Origin: Tyto alba
Lineage: Eukaryota > Chordata > Aves > Strigiformes > Tytonidae
NCBI RefSeq assembly: GCF_018691265.1
Contig: NW_024881327.1
Coordinates: forward strand, 23,987,936 to 24,051,935
Direction of reading: 5' to 3'
Length of the DNA: 64,000 nucleotides
Shown here: positions 1-11,600 of the stretch, piece by piece
Position numbering within the stretch: the stretch's first letter is position 1
How the letters are laid out: each line of letters begins with the position of its first letter
Notes under the pieces: model-generated
The model's input: the letters and a program-made list of their open reading frames with translations, nothing else
What the model was told of the DNA's origin: nothing
The model's database searches: none
Made by a program: the position numbers and the translations under genes

Positions 1-3000
1 TGTTATTTAATCACTAATTTGCAGAGATGTCATTGCTTGTACTCTTTAAGTTTACCAGTACAATCTTTCCAACCAGGTCCAGTGACTCTTTAAGTAAGCT
101 CTATCGCTTCTCCATGAAAGGGTTGTTGACACAATCTTGTGCTTAGCATAGTGGATCGTATTACCTCAATATTTTCTTTCCTCACAATAACACAGATAGT
201 GAATACTCCAATACTAAGGTAACAATTACTTATGTTACTGTTGGAAACTCAAGGAAAGCTGGATGCAAATCCAGTAAATCCTACAAATAAAAGATTTCCA
301 ATCACAGTGAAAAAGTACATGCCAGTATTCTAATGTGGCACTGCTTAATGTTGTTAATTATTGTCCTTTGTCAAGCTAATCAGGCTGCAGACAAATATAA
401 CACAAATGTTTATCACTCGCAATAGTAACAGACATTGAATGAACCTAGAGGTCCATTCAATAACCTTTAGGTTAATGTTTCCTAATATAACTTAGTGATT
501 AATTATTAGAGAAACAGAACACGAATGATGTGCAAAGGGCTACTGAGTGATTAAAAAGACTGTCAGTCTTGGACTGGATAGTTTTACTACTTGAATACTC
601 TCAGTGGAGTGAAGCCCATATACATGGTCTTTGAATTGCTCCATTGCATATGGGTTGCAAAGAGTAATATGATAGTTATAACTTTTGTATCCTAATGGAC
701 TCAGATTGAAGGAGGTCACCTATATTAGGAAAAGGTGTGAATAACTTTATTATTCTGGTTAGCCACCAACCTTCCAACATGAATTTTTCATTAATCAGTA
801 CTTAGGTTTTTTTTTTTTCTTTTAAAAAAACATTATTTTACTTTCAGTTAATTTTTCACTTTTTTTTTTTTTTTCAGTTAGTTTCAGTTAACGTTTCAAT
901 GATATTATGTTTATTTTTCTATAAAATATCAGCAGTTGTACCCTGTGCATTAAATAAGGAAAAGATCAGAGAGGGGAAAAAAATAATTAAATACTACATT
1001 TTACATATGTATAGGAAGTGCCTTCCAGTATTCTACAGACAACTTTAGTTTCTTTTTTTAATTTCTGAATTATGTTTTTTTTTAAATCTGCTTTTAATGT
1101 AGGCTTGTATGTGTAGTTATTTGTAAAGCAACAGCAACATGGTCATCTGTGTTTGAGATACAATATTGTTGTCCCTCTTTGCAAGGAATTTACCTTTTAA
1201 TAGGAATTCCATCTAATTTAATAAACTTCATGAAATATTCAGAAACTCCCTAAAATGGCTGCTGCTTATTCTTCATTCATTCTACTTTTGCTTTCTGTTT
1301 CTTATGTGGGCTTTACTTGATGTAAATACTTTCCCTAATGATCCTAAGGGGAATTTTGTTATATTAGAAGAAGGACTTAACAAACCACCTTATTTTATTG
1401 AAATACAAAAAACCCCTCATATGCATCAGTTACGGCAATGTGTATCACCTATAATGGAAATCAGGTGTAGTTCTCTCCTATTATTCTTTCTACATATTTA
1501 TACCTGACTTTAGTTATCATATCCAGAGAGTAAAATGAACTAAAACCATGTCTCAACCTGTTCAACCTTAATTAATATATGGCTAAAATTTATTTTCTGA
1601 GGTTAAAGATTTAAATCAATTTATTAATGCATTGGATTTTACATAAAAAAATCTATTGAAGTGCCCTGATCACCCCACCCAGACGTCAGAATTTCTTTCC
1701 ACCCATCTAGCATATAACTCTTCAGCATCTTTGAATAAAGAATCCCACCTCTCCAGCAATTTGGTATACCTGAAAGCTGCTTGTTATTTGACAGAATTAA
1801 GTTTCTAAAAAGACTCAAAATACTCCAAAATCCTATTAAACGCTCATCTTCCCCTCAAATAATAGTATTTAAAAAAGAAAGAGAAAACCTACAATCATGT
1901 GCTTTATACCATAGGAGGGAAAACTGTCACATACTGCAGTTGCAATTCATGTCTCTTCCATCTGGCACAGATTTTCATCAGCCTCAACAGATGTATCACA
2001 GTAGGTCAACACAGGACAACTTAGCTCATCAGATCAGACTGAAGCATTGTTTCCTTTTATGGCAATAGTAAATTAAACTGCTTGCAGTACTTTTGGACAC
2101 TACAACATAGCAGTAATTTAGTGCATGTTGTTGTGTCTAAGCATATTTTAAACTGTTCAATGGATAGGTTAAGGTTACTTAAGGTTAGTTTCCATGTTTG
2201 CTTAAACATCATTCATTACTCAGTTGCTGCATCCAAGTCCCTTGGATGTTTTTCTTTCTCATTAGCCACAAATACGTCCATTAAACTTTGCCCAACATAG
2301 GAAGGGAAAAATCTAGGTGGTGAATGTTCCATATATACTATTATACAGTGATTCTTAAACAGATTAAAATTACTGAGGCATTCAATAAATGACAATCTCA
2401 TGCTAGAAGGTTAATATTTCTAGTTCATTAAACTTGTTTAAAATCATGCAAAATTAAATTAGAAGCATCTTAACATATTCCCTACCTTCAGATGTGTAAC
2501 AAACACCTGTTTTTATACACACAAATACTATGTTTTCAAAATACAGTGACCATATTCTTGGACCTTTCAGTCACTAGTAGTTCAAAATATTTTCTAAAGG
2601 CCCCCCGAAGCCATTAAAGTAACATAATGCACTCCTGCATATCTCTGTGAAATTAATTACATAAATAAAGGAGTAAAGGAGTATTGGGCATTTTAATATA
2701 ACAGATATTCTTTTACATTTCAGTATACTGATAGATTGTTCAGAATGAAGCTAAATTTAATAAACTACAAGGACTTAATAACAAAAAAAAAAAAAAGTTC
2801 TGAAATCTTGAATAAACTTTTGCCTTTTAATCTTATGAGAGTTGCCTGAGTGAGCTTCAGTCTGTCATGAGCATCTGCCAAAGATAAGACAAAGGTGGCT
2901 AAAAGGAGGAATGACAGAGAGGGGTAAAAAGAAAGAAATTATAACTCAGAAAATCATATCATGCCGAAGTTTCACAGCATGATTTTATTTTCTTTTTTTA

Positions 3001-5119
3001 AACAGGCTCAGAGGTATGATCCAAAGTCTTAAAACAAATATATGAACTTTGTGTATGATGAGAACCTCTGACTCTGCCATTCTGAATTGACTGCTTGGGA
3101 GGATTATCAGTTGTATGTCTAATAACAAAGTAATATCTGAAATCAGGTGTTCTGAATTTAACTGAAACAAAATTATTTTACAAACTGTCAGAATTCTACA
3201 GCTCTCAGAGGGTATTACTGGACTTTTGATATCATTTCTGATATCATTAGGTCTGTATGCTTATTCCTGAATGAGTATTTCTCTCTTTCTCATGAGAGTA
3301 AAATTTAAAAAAGGGGACAGCTTATCCCTGCCAAATTTCAGACAACTTGCATCCTTCCCTGTTTTTTTTATAGCTACAGGAGATGTCTGACTAAGAATGA
3401 AATTTAAGAAATGCCATGGTCTTTCTCTAGACATCATAATCTTCCTTGAAGCCATTTAGTGATAAATTAAATAGGTTATTTTAAAAGAAAAGGCGTTCTT
3501 ATTTTCCCCACACATACGTTTATATGCAATATTTCAGTGCTATTCTACAAGGACTGGCTTTTGATGGGTCTTCCTTAAACTGTCCAGTGTGTTCACCCAC
3601 CATGGTTAGTGAAATCCAAGTAGCATGCCCAAACTGCTTTATATGTAGATCTGCACAACAGATCGCTATGGACTAAAGATAAGAACTTCTCACACAATGT
3701 CTAGCAAGTAGTAAGACTGTTTTCAGTTTATCTAGTACATCTGCATTTCTCATGTGTCTATCACAATATGATTATTTAGTCTTCATGGTATTTCAGCAGC
3801 CACTCAGAGCCAGAGTCTGGCAGAAATCTCCTTCATTTTAGAAAACATTTCATTTAGAATCTACATTCTAAATATTTATCATTAATTTATTCAGCATTAA
3901 CCTGGTCCTACTTTCTCTTAAATCTACAGTTCTTCCACATCATCATTTCAGTCAAACAACACTAATATTAATGATTAACAGTGTATGAAACCAAATGTAG
4001 ACTGCAAATACCTGTAGCTCATTTGCTTAGGACTACTCAGTTCATCTCATAGGTGTTTTGAATTGCTAAAGACATGCTGGTTCTCTATTTAAGGCTCAAG
4101 AACTACTGTTGTCAAAGAGCAAGACATCTGCTATTTCTAGTAGTGCCTTAAAGGACCATTTGTGGACAATTCATATCACATAATCTGATATGTGTGTGTA
4201 TTTAATCCTGCTCTATTGTATCCCTTACTTTGAAAATCTGGCCCCAAGTCCCTTGACACAGTAATGTAAATGCCATTTAAGTGTGCAATCTAGTAATTGA
4301 GCAAGAAGAAAAAAATATTTAGGCCACTTTATAAGGAAAAAGCTTTTTAAAAAGTGAATTCTATTGGTTTAGTACTGGAAGCTTGTCTTAAAATTTAGTT
4401 CGGATTTTCTAACTTCAGGACTGAAAAAAATCCAAAATAAGGTAGCTGAAAAAAAAAAAAAGATTCTTCACATTCAGCTTCTTGCACTAGCAGATATAGT
4501 TACTCTATCTATTGAATGTTAAGTAATATTAATTGTATAAATATACCTGTAAGAGCCCTCACCTAGCGCTGTCTTCTACCAGGTATAAACTATGCTTACA
4601 AACATGCCAAATATAAACTGTAGTAAACACAAATAAACTATTTTTTGTATTAAATTAATGGTCTTTTATTCATGTCCAGGACATCTACCCAAGGAAAATA
4701 ACCAATTGTTCCCTAAGTAAGTTTCACAGAACCTTAAGATATTTTAACTACTGGAATTGTAACAGCCCTCAAATTATTTTATTTTAATTACTTTTTTATA
4801 TGTAACAGGAAAATTTGGAAATAACTGGCCCTTAAGTGGCAAAACCATTTCTGCTATATATGATACTGTAAATGAAATTCCATTATAATGAGGCCAATGT
4901 AGCAACTATAATAATTGCATGACAATAAGGAAATTTTAGCCTTGAAAGATTTAAAAGCTAATTACTGAATGCCATAGTGAAACAAATGGAACTCTTTATT
5001 TTTACTGTGGTAATATGTGAATTGCTACTGATCGCTCCTCAGTGAAGATACTTTCTAAATTATGGTAGGTCTAAATATTCCTATTTAAGCTCCAAAATAG
5101 TTTTCGCACAACAGCCGCA
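1..5119. other. AT-rich non-coding stretch, no gene seen
   Basis: I see no exon-like open frame, RNA gene or recognisable transposon here. It holds simple sequence: T runs at 807-818 and 860-874, A runs at 2783-2796 and 4449-4461. The 9-mer TTTCAGTTA occurs three times at 842-850, 872-880 and 882-890, around the second T run. Open frames are all under 100 codons and resemble no protein I know. Confidence 0.7.
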
Positions 5120-5518
5120 TTCAGTCTTACTGGCACAGCTGCCTGTTGCACTCCAGCAGAGAAGCAGCCCTGAGGAAATGGTGAGGTGTCTCTTCATCAG
5201 GATGGGTGACAAAGAAATCGTCCTCTTTAACAGCAGTGATGGGAATCAGCTGGAGTCCTGCCCTGACGGCCTCCTGTTGCACCAGGGGAGGTTTGGATTG
5301 GATATTAGAAAAAAATTTTTCACCAAAAGGGTTATCAAGCATTGGAACAAGCTGCCCAGGGAAGCAGTTGAGTCACCACCCCTGGAAGTATTTAAAAGAT
5401 GTGTAGATGTGGCACTTAGGGACATGGTTTAGTGGTGGACTTGGCAGTGCTTTTCTTAGTGGTTGGACTTAATGATCTTAAAGGTCTTTTCCAACCTAAA
5501 GGATTCTGTGATTCTATA
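5120..5518 (+). mobile_element. CR1 non-LTR retrotransposon, 5'-truncated 3' end fragment
   Basis: The last roughly 250 bases match the bird CR1 3' end as I know it. The ORF2 C-terminus is followed by a short 3' UTR containing GGTTGGACTTAATGATCTTA and a TCTTTTCCAACCTAAA block. The fragment stops at two degenerate octamers of the ATTCTRTG type, the usual CR1 terminus. CR1 elements lack a poly(A) tail and are normally cut short at the 5' end, as here. The right edge is clear (about 5518). The left edge is uncertain: similarity is convincing only from about 5270, and 5120-5270 is assigned by continuity. Basis: seen in sequence plus family knowledge; the exact subfamily was not determined. Confidence 0.9.
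5271..5432 (+). pseudogene. CR1 ORF2 C-terminal remnant, still open to its stop
   Basis: This is the carboxy end of the CR1 reverse transcriptase/endonuclease polyprotein, which acts in target-primed retrotransposition. The visible family motifs, in order, are [26 protein letters not shown] and PLEVFKR, closing with ALRDMV and a stop. The frame is open further upstream, to an ATG at 5178, but residues before about 32 of that 84-codon frame do not look like CR1. The endonuclease and polymerase catalytic domains are absent, so the fragment cannot move itself. It is a relic carried inside the 5' truncated element, not a host gene. It shows no frameshift over about 53 codons, which may mean modest age or simply a short length. 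Confidence 0.75.
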
Positions 5519-7564
5519 TAACACACAAAAGAACCTGCTATCCACGTGTAATTTAAAATTTTTTAGATTGGCTGTCCATATTTAAATTCTACATAAAAGT
5601 AAAAGAGGAAATAAATAGCATAGTCTGAATTTTGTTTATATTTTAGTCATTTACATTTTAAAATAACCTTAAATTATCTTCAGGGAGATAGCTACTTGAA
5701 ATTACATGTTATTCTCTCAAATCAAACAGGCAAACAGAAATGTTTCCAGTTAATTCATTTTGAGTTTATACCCTCCTTTAATCAGTGAGTATAAGTATTT
5801 ACCAGGGCACTTTCAGAAGCTAGTATGTGCAGCCTAAATAGACACTGGCATTTCAACATAAACGACTGCTGTGAAAAGCAGTGAAAAACTCTAGAGTATG
5901 CATGTCTGCTTCTGTTGTAAATGCCTTACAGAGGGTTGTGATGCTTGCATTGTATCAGGCTCCTGGAGTCTGTGGAACTGTTGGGCTAGCAGCACTAGAA
6001 GAAAGCGTTTTATCTTCCCAGAAAGAAGCAAACATCAGGAATGTTAGTGGGACACAGACATGCTTCACAGCTTTCCAAAAGAACAACGTATACTGCCTCA
6101 TCCTCATCCTCAGTAACTATAAAACCAGGATTACAAGGAGTTGAGCCCCTGTCTACTTTCTCACCATGCACAGCAATGTTTTTGTGGGATGGCTATGGGA
6201 GGGTAATGTACACATCACGGCAACAGGGTTCTTGCGCAGCGTGAATTTAATTAGAGGCCAGCATTGGAATATCTCTCTTATATGAAATTACTGATTATTT
6301 GAATATGGCTAATTTCTTTTGGAAGGGAAAGAAAACAGACATCACAGACCCCATTCAGATAGTTGAAACTTGGATTATTTGCCTGTGAGGTACCATTCTG
6401 GCAGTCAGGCTTTGAAGAGGACTGACTTCCACAGAAAAATGACAGTGCACAACAGAGGGGTTTGCAGAGAAATGAGCACCGAAGTGGCTCACTGTGTGTT
6501 CTTGATACAACCCCTTTGGTCTTTTTCCAGAGTGACCCACATTCCTTTACTGTAATGAATAGCTCTCATCCTTAGAGAACCACAGTGACTGTCCCTCCCT
6601 TCATTAAAGATAATGGGAAATTTGCCAGTAACTTCAATAGAGGCAGGAATAAGTCATTTATTCTCTACCACTGAAACACATAAAAGCTTGTCAAGTTTAT
6701 GAATAGGTAGTTTCATCCTTTTCTTCTTATTTTAGAGTCTATTTTCAAATGTTCAGACTCTGGATCTCCAGTGAGAAAACTTAACTAAGCTGGGCTAGTT
6801 ACTTAGAGACTTGGACACTGAGTAACTCTCTTCTGAAGTAAACTAATTATTTATTCAGACATATTCTATGGTGATAGTAGTACAGGCTGCATTATTTATA
6901 GATTTCTTAAAAGGCATAACTCCCCGAGATGGTTCTACCTCTTTTTCAATGGACATCATGAAGTGAAAACCAGAATAACTTAAATCACATTTTATAATCT
7001 TACAACCTAGCTGTAATGTTGAATGTGTTTTTTAAAGTCTTTCCTGCTTCTCTGATTAAACATGCAACTGGCTGCTATTTTACACTCTGCAATTAATAGA
7101 ACTGGGTTATGATACAGAAGAGATAATGGAACCCAACCACAGAAATGCCGTAAGAGAACTCTTCTGAGAAATATTTGGGAATATTTGAATTACAAGTTCA
7201 AATGCATTTTCACATTGAATAATCCTTGCAGAGTTGAATTTCATGAAAGAGTGAACTTGGTTTGCAAGACTCAGGAGAGAAGATTATTAGCTGAACAGCT
7301 TTATTTCATTATATGACTGCTAATTTAATATTCTCTTACAAGCTTAAAAATAGACATTTTCCTGTCATTTCCTTTAAAATCATGCTTGTTTGATTTTTCT
7401 ATCCTAAAAGGTACAAAAATACTTGAAAGAGAAGTTCTCTGTATGCAGAAACATTTATTCTGGCAGCTATAGAGAGAGATTTGTTATATTTGGAATATTT
7501 CACATTTATTATATTGCAGAAGGAGTATTTTTTCAAAATTACTGTACCACATTTCACAGTTACT
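5519..7564. other. Non-coding spacer between two CR1 fragments
   Basis: Unique AT-rich sequence. Short open frames at 5881-6144, 6041-6244 and 6355-6555 have no recognisable domain and overlap each other on both strands, as expected by chance. No tRNA-like box or LTR end was seen. Confidence 0.65.
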
Positions 7565-8240
7565 ACAGAACAAATGAGGTTGGCCAGGACCTCATGAGAT
7601 CATCTAATTCAAACCCCCTGCTCAAAGAAGTGTCAGCTAGAGTAGTTGAGGATCATGTCTAGTTAGGTTTCAAATATTTCAAAGGATGGAGACTCCACAG
7701 CCTCTCTGGGCAACCTGTGCTGGTATTTGATCACCCTCACAAGAAAAAATTTATTACATTTAAACAGAATTTCCTGCATTTCAGTTTTTGTCTAATGTCT
7801 CTTGTCATTGGGCACCACTGAAGAGTCTGGCTCCATATTCTTTACCTCTCCCCATCAGGTTTTCATATACATGATGATATCCCCTGAGCCTTCTCTTCTC
7901 CATGCTGAACAGTCCAAGGTCTCTCAGCTTGGACCTTGTATGAGAGGTGTTCCAATCCCTTAATCATCTTTGGGGCGCTTTGTTGGATTTGCTTCAGTAT
8001 GTCCAATCACTTCCTGTCTCAAGGAGCCCAGCACTGGACCCACCACTCTACGTGTGTCTCACCAGGGCTGAGTAGAGGGGAAGGATCCACACGTCAACCC
8101 GCTAGCAGTGTTCTGCAGCCCAGGAGGCTGATGGCCACCTTTGCCAGAGGGGCCTGTTGCCCGCTCATGGCCAACTTGCTGTCCACCAGGACCTTTTCTT
8201 TCAAGCTACTTTTCCACAGTTTAGTTACATCTGGGTAGAG
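7565..8240 (-). mobile_element. CR1 non-LTR retrotransposon fragment, minus strand
   Basis: Read on the plus strand, this is the familiar reversed bird CR1. It begins with GAGGTTGGCCAGGACCTCAT, continues through CAAACCCCCTGCTCAAAGA, GGAGACTCCACAGCCTCTC and TCTCTTGTCATTGGGCACC, and reaches GGCCAACTTGCTGTCCACCA near 8170. It therefore covers the 3' UTR start and the C-terminal part of ORF2 (thumb and after), about 670 bases. The far left end, where the terminal octamers should lie, is badly eroded (about 7563-7575), so that edge is soft. The coding part is broken by stops in the reverse frame; only the piece around LVDSKLAMS is easily read. It looks more diverged than the CR1 at 5.1-5.5 kb. Basis: sequence plus family knowledge. 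Confidence 0.9.
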
Positions 8241-8540
8241 GAAAACATTAGAAAAGTGATCGAAGAGACCAAATTTTCTTTCCAAAGATGACTTCACGCT
8301 TGCTTACATTCTTGTGATGACAGAAACTAGTCCAAAGTAGAAATTTAGGCAACTGATTCTTACTAACCTCCTTGATTCTAATTAACCTCACCAGTACCAA
8401 ATGAAGGGGAAGGGTGAGTTGCTGTGTTATTTAAAAGCTGTTTAGGGGACAAGGTTCCTGGAGAATGTTGGAGAACAAAGCAAGGAACTAATTTAGTAGG
8501 TGAAATGAAATTACTATGTTGAAAGTAGCTGGGTTGGGTA
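8241..8540. other. Unique sequence after the CR1, nothing seen
   Basis: About 300 bases with no recognisable element or coding potential between the CR1 fragment and the following T/G tract. Confidence 0.6.
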
Positions 8541-8602
8541 TTTTTTTGTTGTTGTTGTGGGGTTTTTTGTTTGTTTGTTGGGTTGTTTTGTTTTGTTTTT
8601 TT
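8541..8602 (+). repeat. 62-nt T/G-only tract (TTG/TTTG-rich)
   Basis: Every base from 8541 to 8602 is T or G. It is built from a T7 start, GTT repeats, a GGGG, TTTG units and TTTTG units. It is low-complexity DNA rather than a clean microsatellite. Similar tracts recur at 18083, 29224, 38934 and 60875. Confidence 0.9.
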
Positions 8603-11600
8603 AATGAGTGGTATGTGCTATATCTAAATAGCTTGTAATTTAAGTCCTGTATTAGGATGGGGGAGAAGGGAAGTACAAGGAAGGAAGTTCAGGGACTAAC
8701 TATGTCTGCCAACAGTTCCTCAAACTATGAAATACAAGCTTCTGGAAAGCAAGTTAAAGTACTTTTAATATGTGAAGGATGTCTGGTTACGTTAATTGAC
8801 TAGAAGGATAGCTGAGTAACTTGTCCTCCTTCTGAATCTGAATCTGCCCAATAGACTGAATGCTGAACTGAAAGGGTTCATTTGCCAACATAACTGAGCT
8901 TTCTTGCATTTGAGATTATTTTTTTTCAGAAGCATATGTCCATGTGCCCCCTTCCTCCAGTCAGCTCTGTGGCGCTCAGCCACTCTGAAGCAAAAGCAGC
9001 CCTTCTGAAGCAAGCTGCCTGCACAGCTCGTGTGTAATGGAGCTGTGCAGATGCAGCAGATGAGTCTTTCTTAGAATCGCTGCCTGTGTGATTGGCTGAA
9101 ATACTGGAATTGTGGTGATTATGCAGATGAATTATTCTTGTTTATCCAGGACTCGCCAGCACAAGTAAGGTTGCAAGTATCCAAAAGTCTCTTTATATCA
9201 CCACTACCAGAAGCATGTCTGCTTTAGACTTCTGCCCAGGGCAGCTGCAGTGATAGATAGATCTTTCCCTCTAGTGATCTTCAGAGAGTCTGACTGTGCC
9301 TTACACCTGCCTTCAGCCTTTTAAGGATTAATCAGCTGGGTAAGATACAGGCATTAGACTTCTATAGATAGCTGTGAAAGACTAATTGAGTGTTTGTAAC
9401 CTCTAGTATTTTAACAGCACTTGAACCTGCCTAAAGGTAAAGCTTTAGCACGTGAAGGGGAATGCTAGGTTGTTGTTTGCTGTCAATACTAAAATGCACA
9501 AGCTTCTGTAAGAGCATCTGCTGTGTACAGGCTATGTTTGGTAAGCTATTGGCTACTGGTCTTCAATTAAGCCAAAGCTTCCTATTAAGCCTCAGTTGTT
9601 GCTTTTGACTTTTCCACAGTTCTGCCAGCTCTTCATTGTGAATAAAATGACGATTTTAAATTCTAGTGGAGGAGGTTTGTGTCTTCTCAATTGTTTTAAT
9701 TGCTTCATTTCTCATAGAGTGTATTTTCTGTGTCATTCTGAATCATTTTCTGCTATTTTATGTTAGCAGCATTTAGTTATTTCTGCATTTAGGTCTTAAT
9801 TTTTAGGAGAAAAATCGGTATATCAAAGTGCCTTGAATACCACAAGGAAATTGCACAGCTCTATCTGTTGGTGTCTTTATGTAAATGTCCATATTTAAAG
9901 AAAGGCATGACCTGGCTTATCAGCAAAACTTTGAGGTGAGTACCATTCCTAACTTGCAGTTCTTTCCTGCTGGAATGGTTTCTCTGAAATACCAGGTGTT
10001 CTAGAGTGGTTGCTCACTGCTATTGATAGAGGTATTTCTTTTCTGTTGTAAGGTTATTCAGGTAGCTGTTACACAAACAACACAGTCATTTTGCCTCTTC
10101 CCTGCAACCTCTATGTGTATCAATATGTTGTAAGAAAAAAATTTAAATTGTTTAATATGATAAACTGCCTTTATTATTTAAGCTGAGGTATTGACAAAAC
10201 AGTCAGTTTTCTCTGATGCCTGCTTCTGTTTTTATTCAGTCTTTAGAAAAAAGTAGTAGCCAGATGAAGTTATATGGGCATTACAGCAGTCAGTGGGATC
10301 TAAGCTCTACCTATTTGGATAGATTTTCTTCCTGTTGTTTTCGGGTATGGGGTGTGTGTGGCAGGTGGGGTTTGTTTGTTCAAGATTTTAATTAAGTAGC
10401 CTTAAATGCAAGCAGTCATTCAATTAGAAGTCTCTTTTTATCTTCAGGGTGTTGTAGCATGTCTGTGAAAAGCTGACATAACTGTCAAATCAGATCTTAT
10501 TTTTATTATGCTACTCAGGAGAAAGTGCTTTCAGCTCCTCTCCATTTCACTGTGACCATGGGTGTTTCACTGTTACCTTAACTTGCTATACAACCGTGCA
10601 GATGGTCCTTAACCCTATCTAGTCTTATTATTCCAGTTGTTGAAAAGCTGCTATTTATTTTTAAGTATTGGGTCAGAAAGAAAAGTATCAGCATATTTAA
10701 GGCAAGGAACAGTTATGTTATCAGGTCACAAGGCTTTACTCTAGTTTCCTTTTCCCACAGGACTGCCATGGCTCTGCCTAAAAGGGTTATCTGGAAAAGG
10801 TATCAACAGAAGTGGGGGTGGGAGAGAGGAGTAGAAAGAAGCGCAAATGGCCCCTTAGTGGTCAAGATAAAATAGCTCTAATCCTAGAGTGCTGAAGGCA
10901 GTTGCCATTCATTCATCAGTGTGTGACAAACAAGTGGATTCTTAATGTTCATGTAAGTCTGTACCCTTTGCAGGGAATTTGGTAAATTGTAACTAAATGT
11001 GTGGTCTTGAAAGAAAAAACGTTGGACTTTGTGTGAAGTAATAATGGTGGCTATATAAAAAAAAAAAAAAAAAAAAGGAAGTATTTGTCTAACTTTCTTC
11101 CATAGAATAGTAATTGCCAACATAAAGGGCTGTTGATATGACAGAAGGCACTAAATGAAATAGAAGTGCTACGTTTAGAGCCTGTTTTCTGAATCTAGCT
11201 AGCAGCAGTACTTAACTCCTGGCCTTCTGACTTCATGATTTTTCATTACCATCATCTGAAATATTAATAAAGAAATATTAGAAACTCAGTTTGAAGTAAT
11301 AATCTAAACAGTGACTTTCTAAGAAAGGCTCTTTTTCATACTTAGTGTAAGACTGCAACTTTCCAAAGTGTGGAGTACTTGTTTTTGAAATAACAAAATA
11401 CTTAATTGCTTATTGCCAAGTGGTAGGGATGAGGAAGACATCGAGAGATTGCACTAGAATGCAGAATGGTTGGTCTAATATTCCACTTAAAATTTGTAAT
11501 GTTTTGCTATAACCTTTGTGAGCTGTGTGATGTTATTAATTTCAAACATCTGCTATGAGGGAAAAATTTGTAAATTGGCTAGTCACTTCTCAAAGAGCTG

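Noticed and set aside
7600..7615. TTCAAACCCC, resembling a tRNA or SINE B-box
   Set aside because: It is part of the reversed CR1 3' region, and no A-box or cloverleaf is present.
7936..8297. Open frames of 100 codons (plus) and 67 codons (minus)
   Set aside because: The plus frame is antisense to the CR1; the minus frame is a broken CR1 ORF2 piece running into unrelated sequence.
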